The translations under genes were made by a program, and so were the position numbers. Positions 40,322 through 50,176 of a stretch of DNA of 64,000 bases are shown piece after piece. The stretch's first letter is position 1; each line of letters opens with the position of its first letter. Source of the stretch: Paracoccus versutus (GTDB taxonomy: Bacteria > Pseudomonadota > Alphaproteobacteria > Rhodobacterales > Rhodobacteraceae); contig NZ_JRKO01000023.1 of the NCBI RefSeq assembly GCF_000763885.1, forward strand, positions 20,676 to 84,675, written 5' to 3'. A model generated the notes under the pieces. It saw nothing but the letters and a program-made list of their open reading frames with translations. It searched no databases and had not been told where the DNA came from.

Positions 40322-42380
40322 CCAGAACGTCACCTTCAGGCCGATGCCCAGCTGGCGCGGCTCGACCACGGTGGCCCCGAAGCCGCCGATCGAGCGGCTG
40401 GCCCGCAGAGAGGTCACCGAGCGGTCGTCGAACAGGTTGCTGACATAGGCGAATGCCTGCTGGTTCTCGCGCGGCTGCCAGGTCAGGCGGGTATTGGCCA
40501 CCGTATAGGGGTCGACCCAGGTCTCGCGATCCTCGTTGTCGTCGGAATAATAGCCGTCGGCATGGCGCAGCTGGCCGCTGAGCCGCCATTGCGGCGTGAT
40601 GTCCCAATCGGCCGCCAGCGAAAGCGTATAGTCGGGCGCGCGGCCGAAGCGGTGGCCCTGGTATTCCGCCGCCGCGCTGGTCAAGCGGCCGATCTCGGCA
40701 TGCAGCAGGCCCAGCCCCGCCTTGACCCGCAGGTTGTCGCGCAGCAGATCGTCCATCCCCAGTTCCAGGCCATAGGATCTGGTGCGCTCGGCATTGACGG
40801 TGATCGCGCTGCCGATGTTCTCGGGCAGGCTGGTCACGACATAGCGCTGCGCATCGTGCAGCCGGGTGCAGGACAGGTTCCCGGTCAGCCCGATCCGGTC
40901 GTCGAGCAACCGGATGCGGCCGAAATCTCGGAGTTCCACGAGATCTCCGCATCGAAGGGCACGTATTCGCCGCTGGTCAGGTTCAGCGTCACCCCGCCGG
41001 GGTTGTAGCCCTTGCTGACCATGACGCCGATGCGGCTCGACCGGTCGAGGTCATGGGCCAGCGCCAGCTTGGGCAGCCAGGCGTCGAAGCTTTCGTCGTC
41101 GTCCAGCAGGTTGGGGGTAAAGCTCGACACGCCGCGCCGGGTGATGTCGTCGCGCTGATAGCGCAGCCCGCCGGTCAGGTTCCAGCGGTCCGCCAGGTGG
41201 CTTCGGCGAACAGCCCCAGGCTGTCCTTGCGGTCGTCATAGGGGGTGGTGCCGCGGTAATCCAGCAACTCGTCCGAATCCGTGTGCGAGACGAACAGCCC
41301 CGTCACGCCGCTGATCCGGTCCTCGGGCGTGCCGAAGGTTACGCGCGTCTCGTTCGAGGTCACGTCCTGGTCCAGGACCACCGTGCCCGAGTTGACCGGC
41401 TCGGTCGAGCGCTTGATCCGGATGTCGGAATATTGCAGCTGGTTGAACAGCGTCCAGCCGTTGCCGAAATCATGGCTCAGGTCCAGGATCGTGGTGTTGG
41501 TGCGCAGCCGCCAGCTGGGGTTCGAGGCGGTGGCGCTTTCCAGGTCCTCATAGGGTTCGGTCACGGCCTCCCAGTTCGGCCGGTTCGTCATGCCGTGCAA
41601 GAAGGTCAGCTTGCCCTGGAATCCGGGGATCTCTTGCGGCTGCCACAGCAGCTTGGCGCGAATGGTGTGCGATTCATGGTCCCGGTCGGTCGAGCCGACC
41701 GCGAAGGCGGGATTGGTATAGTCGATGCAGTTGTCGCGCGCCCAGTAATCGACGGCGATGCGCCCGGCCAGATCCTCGGACAAGGATCCCGAGGCCATCA
41801 GGCGGCTGTGGCTGCCGTATTCCATCTGCGCGGCGCCCTGGGGCTGGAAGATCGGATCCTTGGTCCTGGCGATGATCGCCCCGGCGATCGAGTTCGCGCC
41901 CTGGGTCGCCGTCTGCGGGCCGTGGAAGACCTCGATTGATTCTACGTCCCATAGTGCCTGACTGCCCCAGACGATTTCGTTATAGCCTAGGGAATGGCCG
42001 TCGAGGGTGAAGGCCAGCCGCGGCGCAGTGCCGCCGAAGAAGGCGACCGCGCCCGAATGCGGGCCCTCGCTGTCCTGGCCGCGGATGGTGGGCGCGCCGC
42101 CCTGTCCGCCCGAGGCGACATAGGTCACGTTGGCGATGCCCGTGGCCGCATCGGCGATGCTGTCCTGCCCGCCGTTCTCCTCAAGGTCGCGCGCGGTCAG
42201 GATCGCCACGGAAGAGGCGGTGTGCTTGACGCTGCGCGCCCGCTTTTCGCCGGTCAGGACGATCTCGTCCAGCCGCATCATCTCGGTCGCGCCCTGGCCG
42301 TCCTGGGTAAGCGCCGGGGCGATGGCCAATGCCAGCAGGGCGGCCGCGCCGACCCATGCCGGGGTCTTGCGTCCATTCAT
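40322..42380 (-). pseudogene. TonB-dependent siderophore receptor, broken by two frameshifts and a lost stop
   Basis: The 5' part from ATG 42380 (after a GGAG-type site) is intact for about 400 residues: a signal peptide, LDEIVLTGEKRARSV, then VESIEVFHGPQTATQG. The frame breaks near 41195 after EATWR, resumes at GLRYQRDD-like sequence, breaks again near 40935 after FDAEISWNSEIS, and resumes at RLLDDRIGLTGNL. The barrel end GIGLKVTF should be followed by a stop but reads TGG (40324-40322) into antisense ureG. Shared segments (SKGYNPGG, FDAE, LTGNL, YGLEL) show it is related to the intact receptor at 2349. It was probably the receptor for the siderophore once made by the adjoining broken biosynthesis genes. 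Confidence 0.88.
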
Positions 42381-42734
42381 CTCCAAAGCCTCTTGAGAAG
42401 CTGCGGGCTGGCGCGTGCTGGCTGCCAGATGTGATTCCCGTGCCGGCAGCTGAAATCCGCCGAAACGCGGCGCAGGCTAAGCCCTTGGAAGCGCTGGCGG
42501 CGGGAATCGGGACCGCCCCGCAACCCGAGACGTGATCCGGGCGCCAAAACCCGCGCCCAAGGTCCGTTTTACACCTATCTGCGGTTGCTCGACGGTAATC
42601 CGACAAAAACTCGGATACCGTGCGTTCAGTCCTCCGCCAGTCGCCACGGTCGGAATCCAGGCTGAGCGGATGCGGTCTTTCTTGCGAAAGGTCTGTTCGG
42701 CCCTTCGCCGGCAGATTGGCGAAAGGAGATCGCT

Positions 42735-43925
42735 GTGGCAGACCACGCTCTGGACTGGCAGGCCCGATGCCCATTCTGGCCCCAGGATGTTGCAAACCGT
42801 TACCGCCAAGCCGGGATCTGGCGATACGAGACTTTCTTCGACCTTCTGGCCCGGCAGGCCGGGCGGCTGGGTGGGCGGATGGCCCTGATCGACGGGGCGC
42901 GCCATATCGGCTACGACCGGCTGCACCGCGATGCGCTGGCCTTGGCGGGCGGGCTTGCGGCGCTGGGGCTGGTCAGGGGCCACCGGGTGGTGGTGCAATT
43001 CCCCAACCGCGCCGAATTCGTCACGCTGTTCTTTGCGCTTTGCCGGCTGGGGTGGTCCTGGTGCTGGCCTTGCCCGGCCATCGCGACCTCGAGATCGGCC
43101 AGTTCGCCGATTTCACCGGCGCCCGTGCGGTCCTGACGGTGCAAGAGCCCGACGGCCATGACATGGTCGGGCTGGCCCGGCGGGTGCAGGCCAGGTGCCC
43201 TTCGGTCCGGCATGTGGTGGTGCTGGGCGACAGCCGGGGCGCAACGCCCTTCGACAGCCTGTTTCGCGCCGATGTTCCGCTGCCCGCCGGGCTCAATTGC
43301 GAGGACGTGGCCTGCTTCCAGATCTCGGGCGGGACGACCGACGTGCCCAAGCTGATCCCGCGCCGGCACATGGAATATCTCTACGATATCCGCATGGCGG
43401 TGGCGGCCGGCGGGCTCGACGGCGACGCCCGCTATCTGTGCGTGCTGCCGATGATGCACAATTTCCCGATGGCTTGTCCGGGCTTTCTGGGCACGCTGAT
43501 GGCCGGGGGAACGGTGGTCATCGCACCCGAGCCCGAGGCCGGGATCTGCTTCGACCTGATCGCCCGCCATCGCGTCACGGCGACCGCACTGGTGCCGCCG
43601 CTGGCGCTGCTGTGGCTGGATGCGCAGGCCGGGCTGGGGGCGGATCTGTGCTCGCTGCGGCTGCTGCAGGTCGGTGACGCCAAGCTGAACCCGTCCAGCG
43701 CCCGGCGCATCCGGCCCGGGTTGGGCTGCCAGCTGCAGCAGGTCTTCGGCATGGCCGAGGGGCTGGTCCGCTTTACCGCGCCGACCGACAGCGAAGAGCG
43801 CATCGTGAACACCCAGGGCCGGCCGATGTCGCCCTGGGACGAGCTGCGCATCATCCGTCCCGACAGGCGCGAGGCCGCCATCGGCGAGCCGGGCGAGCTG
43901 CAGGTCCGCGGCCCCTATACGATCC
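42735..43925 (+). pseudogene. 2,3-dihydroxybenzoate/salicylate-AMP ligase (EntE-like), frameshifted and 3'-truncated
   Basis: ATG 42735 follows AAAGGAG. The N-terminus (WPQDVANRYRQAGIWR, then VVVQFPNRAEFVTLFFALCR) is EntE-like. A base is missing from the G-run at 43049-43052; the other frame then continues VLALPGHRDLEIGQFADFTG, CFQISGGTTDVPKLIPR (AMP loop), LPMMHNFPMACPGFLG and QQVFGMAEGLVRFT, to VRGPYT near 43920. There the similarity stops: the hinge and C-terminal domain (roughly 140 residues) are gone and the sequence passes into the 3' end of the NRPS on the other strand. The ligase would have activated an aryl acid as starter for a catechol or salicyl siderophore. Not functional as read. 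Confidence 0.9.
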
Positions 43926-43929
43926 CGCG

Positions 43930-46900
43930 AGGCCCATGCCGGCGGGGCGCTGGCCGCGCCACTGGGGTCTGCCAGGCCGGCGGCCAGCGGCTGATCGTCC
44001 TGGGGTTGCGCAAAGTGGGCCAGCATCGCCTGGACCGCCGCGGTGATCTGCCGGATCTTGGCCGGGCCGTAGCGGTCGGCGCGATGGCTTATCATGATGC
44101 GCAGACCGGCGGTCTCGCCCGCCACGTCCTCGACGATCTCGAATTGCAGGCCAAGAAGCGTCTCGGCCTTGTCCGGGTCGATCTGCCGGTATTCGACGCG
44201 GCTGCCGTCCATCAGCGCGATGGCGCCGTTCATCCGGTTCCGGGCGTGGATCTGGATGAAGACTTCGAACATCTCGTCCAGCCGGGTGACGGGATTGCCG
44301 GTCAGCGCTTCGGCCACCTGATCCAGCGGAATCTCGGAGTGCGGCAGCGACCGGGCTACGCGGTCGCGCACCTGCGCGATCAGCGCGGCGGGCGTGTCCT
44401 GCGCCCCCAAAGCCAGGCGATGCGCGGTCATGGTGGTGAAATAGCCCACGGTATCGAACCAAGCCGGATCGTTGCGCCCCGAGGCTGAGGTGCCGATTAC
44501 CAGGTCGCCGATGCCGCCCAGGCGCCCCAGCGCCACGCCGATCGCCGCATAGGCGGTGGCGAAGAGCGAAGCCGTGTTTCGCCGCGCCGTGGCATAGAGC
44601 CCGCGCGCGATTTCGGCCGGCAGGTCGATCCGGGTCCAGCCGCCCTGCGGATCCCGTCCGCCCGGCGCATCGCCCAGGATCGGCCGGGCGCGGGGCGCGC
44701 CGCGCAGGTGATCCAGCCAATGGTCCAGATGCGCGCGGTCCGCCTGCGCCGCCCTTTGCGCGGTGGCGAAGCGGTGGAAGCCCGGCGGCTGGTCGGGCCA
44801 TTCCGGCGCCAGCCCCGCCGCCCGCCGGCGATAGGCGTGACCAAGCTGGTCCATCAGCAGGCTCAGCGACCATTCGTCCAGCACGACATGGTGGAACAGC
44901 ATGGACAGCACCTGCTCGTCCCCCTCGCGGAAGAAGCGCAGCCGCAGCGGCAATTCGCGGGCAAGGTCGAAGACATGGCCGGCCTCGGTCCGGCGGCTGG
45001 CATCGCCGGCCTCGGCGCTGGTCCAGAACCCGCGGTCGTCGCCCAGCCGCTCGACCGGGACCACCTCTTGCAGCGGCTGGCCGTCCCGTTCGCGGAAATG
45101 GCTGCGCAGGACGGGATGGCGGCGGATCAGGTCGCCGAAAGCCAGACCGAAGACCGTCTCGTCCACCGGTGTCGGGAAACGCAAGGCGAAAGGCAGGTTG
45201 AAGATGCCGCCATGGCCGAAGGCGGCATAGGCCTTCCGCAGCGATTGCTGGGCCAAGGACAGGGGCGCCGCCTGGGCCTTGGCGGCGTCCTCGCCGGCTG
45301 CGGGCGGCGGTGCGGCTGGCGCGCTGCGGGTGGCGACATTCGTCAGCGCACGGGCGGTCGGATGGCGGAAGATGTCGATGAAGCGCAGGATGATGCCGTA
45401 TTCGGCCTGCAACTTGCCGATGATGCGGGTCGCGACCAGCGAATGCCCGCCATGGTTGAAGAAATCGTCCTCGGGCCCCATCCCCGGCGCGCCGAGCGCC
45501 TCGCGGAAGGCGTCAAGGATCAGGCCCGCCAGTTCGTCCGCGTCCGCGGGCGCGTCGCCCGGTGTCCGGCGCGGCGCGGCGGGCTCGGGGCCGGGCTCGG
45601 CTGCGATCTGGCGCGCGCGGCGGCGGTGGGGCTTGCCAGTGGCCGACAGCGGCAGCGCCGGGACCGCAAGGATGCGGTCGGGCAGATGCGATTGCGGCAG
45701 TCGCTTTCGCAGGAAGGCGCGCAGCGCGCGGCTCGGGCAGGGCGCGGCCGGCGATCAGCGCGGCCAGCACCGTCTCGTCCCGCGCGTCGGGCAGGTCCAC
45801 GACCAGCGCCTGCGCGACGGCGGGATGGGCGGCCAGCTCGGCCTCGACATCCGCCAACGAGATGGGCACGCCGCGCACCTTGACATAGCCGTTCACCCGG
45901 CTGTCGATCAGGATCGTGCCGTCGCCGCGCAGCCGACCCAGGTCGCCGCTGCGAAAGGCGCGGGTGTCCTCGACCTCGGTGAAGTCGGTCTGTTCCAGCG
46001 CGCCGTCGCGCAGATAGCCCAGGGCCAGGTTCACGCCGGTGGTGTGGATGCGGCCGGCCACGCCCTGGGGGCAGGGCTCGCCCTGCGGGTTCAGCAGCAG
46101 GTAGCGGTTGCCGGGCAAGGCGCGGCCATAGGGGATGATGCGGTCGTCCTCGGGGCCGATCCGGTGCCAGACGCTCCAGATCGTGGTCTCGGTCGGGCCG
46201 CCCAGCGACCACAGGGCGATGCCGGGCCGCAGCCGGCGCAGCCGGTCGATCACCGCGGGCTTGATGTAGTCGCCGCCCCGCGCCACCAGCCGCAGCGAGC
46301 CGAGCCCGTCCTGGGGCGCGCAGGCCAGCAGCATCTCGACGATGGCGGGAACCGAGCACCAGACGGTCACGCCATGGTCGCGCACCAGGCGGTTCCAGGC
46401 GACCGCGTCCTTTTCCTCGGCCGGCGACGGCATGACCAACCGCGCGCCGGCGGCCAGCGTGCCGGACAGGTCGAAGACCGACATGTCGTGATGCAGCGGC
46501 GTGACCGAGATCACCACGTCCTTGGCGCCGATCCCCCAGGCGTCCAGCGTATGGCCGACGACGTTGGCGGTGGCGCGATTGTTCAGCACCACGCATTTCG
46601 GCCGCCCGGTAGTGCCCGAGGTGTAAAGGTAATAGGCCGCCGCCGGCGAGCGGGACAATGCCGCATGCCCCCGCGAGACCGGGGGGCATGCTTCCAGCGC
46701 GTCCATCTTGACCAGCAGCGCTTGGTCATCCGCCTGCGGCATGTCCACCAGCACCAGCCGGCACAGCAGCCCGTCCAGCGGCAGCGGCGCGTGGGCGAAT
46801 TCGTCCCGCAGGGCCGAGAGCCGGGCCTCGGCCGTGTCCAGCACGCGCAGCGCGGAATGGGCGGGGTCGAGCCCGCTGCGCCGCGCCTCGTGCCGGGCGA

Positions 46901-47898
46901 TCAGCGCCCTGGCCCGGATCGCCAGGGCCCCGGCATCCAGCAGGCCGCGATAGCAGCGATATTCCTGCATGGCGGTGCGGCCCAGGGGCACTTCGCCCTC
47001 GCGGCCCAGCAGATAGGCCTTTTGCAGGTCGCCCAGCCGCCGCATCCGCGTCGGCGCCGGCAGCCAGTCCGACAGCGGCGCCGCCGCCAGGGCGGGCGCA
47101 TCGGCCAGCCGGCGCAGCGCCGCGTGGCAGGCATCGAAACCGGCGCGGACCCAATCCTCGGGCAGCGCGTCAAGCCGCAGATCCCAGTTCAGCAGCACGC
47201 CTTCGGCCAGCGCGGCCACCTGCACGTCCAGCGCCACCTGCGGCGCCTGCGAGACGCTCCAGACCAGCCCGCCCGAACAGCCGGCCGACGCGGGGGCTGA
47301 GCAGCTGGCGCTGCGCCCCGTCCAAGTCGAGCCCGCTGGTAAAGACCACCGGCGCGGAGTCCACGCCCTGCCCGCCACGCGACATCTCGCGCAGCACGGC
47401 GACGCCGGGGCAGGCCTGGTGCGACAGCGCCTCGGCGATCTCGCGCCCCGTCTCGCGCGCCAGCCCGGCCAGCGTGGCCCCCGGTCCCACCCGCAGGCCG
47501 AGCGGCAGGATATTGGTGCAATCCCCGACCAGCCGCGAGGCGTCGCGCATCACCAGGGTGCGGAAAAAGCCCGGCAGCGTCAGGCGAAAGGCCCGGTCGC
47601 CCGTCGCCCGCGCCAGAACGGCGGCAAAGACTGCCAGGTAAAGCGAGGTTCGCGTGACCGGCAGTTCCCGCGCCAGGCCCCGCAGCGCCGCGGCCTGCGC
47701 CGGCGAAAGCAGGACCGAAAGCCGGGTGCTTTCCGGCGCCGGCGCCGCGTCGCTCAGCGGCAGGGATGGCGGGGGCAGTAGGTCGCGCAGCCGCGCGCGC
47801 CACCAGCCGCGGTCCGCCGCCTCGGCCGGGTCGGGGCCCAGTCGGCCCAGGTAGTCGAAATAGCAGCCCTCGGGCTCCTCGACCGCGCCAAGCCCGGC
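43930..47898 (-). pseudogene. NRPS remnant Cy-A-PCP-C, truncated at both ends and frameshifted
   Basis: In protein order: a heterocyclisation (Cy) domain lacking its first half (begins near CYFDYLGRLG; has [12 protein letters not shown] and [10 protein letters not shown]), a frame change near 47278, then [11 protein letters not shown] and NWDLRL. The adenylation domain follows ([45 protein letters not shown]), a frame change near 45740, then a carrier domain (FFNHGGHSLVATRIIG). Last is a condensation domain with active-site HHVVLDEWS that runs out near 43950. A Cy domain implies an oxazoline or thiazoline from Ser, Thr or Cys. With an EntE-like ligase and an aryl carrier stub this matches the logic of parabactin or vibriobactin assembly. 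Both ends are fused to opposite-strand gene fragments. Confidence 0.9.
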
Positions 47899-48055
47899 CG
47901 ACGAGAACCTGCTGTTTCCGGGCCTGGATTCGCTTTCCGTGATGACGCTGGTGGGGGAGCTGAAGCAGGCGGGCATCACGCTTGGCGCGCGGGGACTGCT
48001 GCAGGAGCCCAGCATCGAGGCTTGGTGGCGCCTGATCCAGGCGCGGCTGCCCTAG
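47897..48055 (+). pseudogene. Aryl carrier protein fragment (EntB C-terminal type), 5'-truncated
   Basis: In frame to TAG 48053-48055 the translation gives DENLLFPGLDSLSVMTLV, then LLQEPSIEAWWRLIQARLP. GLDSLSVM carries the phosphopantetheine serine, and PSIEAWW is the helix-4 signature of EntB/VibB-type aryl carrier domains. No start codon or isochorismatase domain precedes it; upstream bases belong to the Cy domain on the other strand. It is therefore the 3' remnant of an entB-like gene whose 5' end was lost in the deletion that also beheaded the NRPS. Confidence 0.8.
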
Positions 48056-48082
48056 ATCGCGCCCGGCGCGTCGATTGTCGGG

Positions 48083-48691
48083 CTAGGCGGTCAGCCGCTG
48101 CAGAAGCAGCCGCAGGTTTTCGCGCATCTCGGCCAGATCCCCCGGACCGGGCTTTTCCCCCGGCAGCCGTTCCAGCATCGCCTTGTGCAGCGCGCCGCAG
48201 ATGAACGAGCGGATCAGTTCCGCAAGCATCCCCGGATCGTCCCGCCCGGCCAGCAGGCCGTCCTGCTGCGCGCGGGCGATCAGCCGCTGCATCAGCGCGA
48301 TCACCGCCTGCTCGAAGCGGGTGACGCGGGCGTTCTTTCGCAGCGCGCCCAGCGTCGGCGAATGCAGGGCCAGGAACACGCCGGGATGGTCGATGGCCCA
48401 GTCGATATAGGCGTCGGCCAGGGCCTTGAGCTGCGCCATCGGGTCGGCGCCGTCGATCACCGTCGTCGCCCGGATGCAGCGGTCGTGCAGGCGCAGCAGC
48501 GCGCTTTCGATCGCCATCTCCATCAGATGCGCCTCGTCGCGAAAGACGGAAGCCAGGGTTTCGGGCGGGATCTCGAGCGCCGCCGCCACCTCGTCAAGGC
48601 TGGGCGGGCGGCCGGTTTTGGTCAGCAGCTTGCGAAAGGCGCTGGTCGCATCGGTGCAGAGATTCCTGCTGCCGCGGTTTTGGTAGGTCAT
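48083..48691 (-). CDS. TetR/AcrR-family regulator
   Basis: A 202-residue regulator. The N-terminal helix-turn-helix covers about 15-60 (AFRKLLTKTGRPPSLDEVAA, then TLASVFRDEAHLMEMAIE). The C-terminal ligand domain includes AYIDWAIDHPGVFLALHSP (about 113-131). It converges with the carrier-protein fragment and may be the surviving regulator of the lost siderophore cluster, or may belong to neighbouring accessory genes. A perfect inverted repeat upstream (48749-48776) is a likely binding site. Confidence 0.85.
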   Translation of the reverse strand: MTYQNRGSRNLCTDATSAFRKLLTKTGRPPSLDEVAAALEIPPETLASVFRDEAHLMEMAIESALLRLHDRCIRATTVIDGADPMAQLKALADAYIDWAIDHPGVFLALHSPTLGALRKNARVTRFEQAVIALMQRLIARAQQDGLLAGRDDPGMLAELIRSFICGALHKAMLERLPGEKPGPGDLAEMRENLRLLLQRLTA

Positions 48692-48748
48692 GGTCTACTC
48701 CAATAACAGCCAGTTCGCGAGAATCGGAAACCACGACACGGTGAAACG

Positions 48749-48776
48749 GAGCATAATGAATAGATCCATTATGCTC
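48749..48776. promoter_or_regulatory. Perfect inverted repeat upstream of the TetR gene
   Basis: GAGCATAATG (48749-48758) and CATTATGCTC (48767-48776) are exact inverse complements around eight bases. The AT-rich dyad lies 58 bases before the TetR start, the usual form of a TetR-family operator. A terminator is less likely because no T-run follows. Confidence 0.6.
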
Positions 48777-48888
48777 CCGTCTCCCGAAGCGTGTAGCTGG
48801 CTAAATGTATATCTTTCCGGTTGTATTGGGATCGGCGGGATTCGGCGCGATCCAAGGGCGCCATCCGCCCGTCATCGCAGGGGGGCGA

Positions 48889-49113
48889 TTATCCGGCCCG
48901 TCCCAGATCGTTCATCGGGCCGCATTCCGGCGACCCGGTCCGGCCATTTGCCCAGGACGGGACCGCCATCCGCGGAAGCACCGCCAGGGTAAGCCCGGCA
49001 ATGCCGAAGCCGACGTAACACAAGAGTGCCGCAACCCAGGCGCAGCCGAGTGCAAGAGTGATGACCGCCGACGTCATGCCTCCGATGACGCCGGCCAGGA
49101 TGTATGCCAACAT
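48889..49113 (-). CDS. Small membrane protein of unknown function
   Basis: A 74-residue open frame from ATG 49113. Two hydrophobic helices (LAYILAGVIGGMTSAVITLA and WVAALLCYVGFGIAGLTLAV) are followed by a short polar tail. The hydrophobic pattern is more regular than expected from a chance frame, but there is no strong ribosome site (GGAAA about 12 bases upstream). I do not recognise a family. Confidence 0.45.
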   Translation of the reverse strand: MLAYILAGVIGGMTSAVITLALGCAWVAALLCYVGFGIAGLTLAVLPRMAVPSWANGRTGSPECGPMNDLGRAG

Positions 49114-49435
49114 ATGCTGAGAGTTTCCGCTAACAGTTCGGGGCGCTGAATACCATAAATGCCAAGTTCGATCCACCGAGTGGTTCAGGCGTGACGTCAA
49201 GTAAACATCGCCCTTGCGCGTCCTGCGGCTCCCTGGATGCCCGCCCGGCTATCGCCTGGGTTGTGTCGGCATGAACATTTTCCCCCAACCTTGCGCGCGA
49301 CTTGCCTTTTTCTCCAGGTTTCCCGGCATTCAACATGGTTGCCTTGGATGAATGGATTGGCAAACATGCAACTATAGATTGGTTCTCGCTTGGGGATTCT
49401 TTGCAAGCGGTTGACATTATTGGGAGGGTGACGAT
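49114..49435. other. Relatively AT-rich gap
   Basis: This 322-base gap is richer in A+T than its surroundings. It includes TTGACATTATTGGGAGGG before the next gene, offering a -35-like hexamer at 49411. I see no gene, RNA or repeat in it. Confidence 0.4.
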
Positions 49436-49708
49436 TTGCTTTACACTAATAACCCTGACATGATTGCCTTCACGCTCGGCCGGGTGATTCTGCGTCTTGC
49501 GCGGGCCGGAACGCCGATCGGCGCGGATACCATCACCCAGGCGCTGATCCGAATTGCCGGTGGCGATTCCACCGGCCGGGTTTCCCCCGAAATGGCGAAA
49601 AGCGCACTCGCGGCGCTGAGACGGCTCGACATCGAAGACCATATGACGCCCGCGACCCTTGGCCGTGACCGCCGCCCGGCGGCGGCGCAGAACTGGCTGG
49701 CGTCGTAG
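49436..49708 (+). CDS. Hypothetical 90-residue protein
   Basis: A short soluble protein starting at TTG 49436 with GGGAGGG well placed upstream. Helical stretches (MIAFTLGRVILRLARAG, ADTITQALIRIAGG, MAKSALAALRRLDIEDHM) look like a small folded domain. GC-rich third positions are consistent with coding. No family recognised. An internal ATG (MIAFTLG) is an alternative start. Confidence 0.45.
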   Translation: MLYTNNPDMIAFTLGRVILRLARAGTPIGADTITQALIRIAGGDSTGRVSPEMAKSALAALRRLDIEDHMTPATLGRDRRPAAAQNWLAS

Positions 49709-50176
49709 AAGCCGGTTTCCCAAGGCGGGGCGGGGCGGCCGGGCTGTTGCCGGACCGGCCCGCGGCGCTGGTCGCAGCGCCATATCCAAGGGCGCCCGCA
49801 GGACGGGGCTCTCGGCGCTGATCGGCGGGTTGCCCCGGATCCGGCGGGCGCATGATCTTCATCATCTTCGCTGCCGTTTTGGTGCCGGTCCATGTCGACA
49901 CCCATGGCGGCATTGCGCGGCATTGACATCGGCCATGTCGAGCTGGCCCGCACCCATGCGGCCAAGCCGAATTCTGTCCTGCAAAATCGCGGCTTTCGGA
50001 AAAGGAAATTGAAGAGACCGGGGCCGGGCAATAGCCTGACCGCCGTAGATGATGCCTGGGATGGCGCAAGGGCGCCGAAAGAAGTCAGGACATCGCGGAG
50101 GAACCGGCCACCCCTCTGCGATCTCGTCGATCCTGCAATGCGTTTTCATCGCTTAGCCACAGCGGAGGAGTGATTC
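49709..50176. other. Gap without recognisable gene
   Basis: This 468-base gap contains only overlapping high-GC open frames on both strands, none with a family signature or a good ribosome site. It could be the remains of a decayed gene. I identify no insertion-sequence end in it. Confidence 0.4.

Noticed and set aside
42381..42734. Possible cobalamin riboswitch between the broken receptor and the EntE-like gene
   Set aside because: A short CCCCGCAAC on the plus strand recalls the B12-box surroundings, but the other conserved parts (GCCACTG, the paired arms) are missing and it faces the ligase, not the receptor.
43040..43060. Programmed frameshifting in the EntE-like gene
   Set aside because: The G-run could allow slippage, but the same gene also lacks its C-terminal domain, and neighbouring genes carry unrelated lesions, so plain decay is simpler.
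49709..50176. Insertion-sequence remnant
   Set aside because: No inverted terminal repeats, target duplication or transposase motif could be found; left as an unexplained gap.
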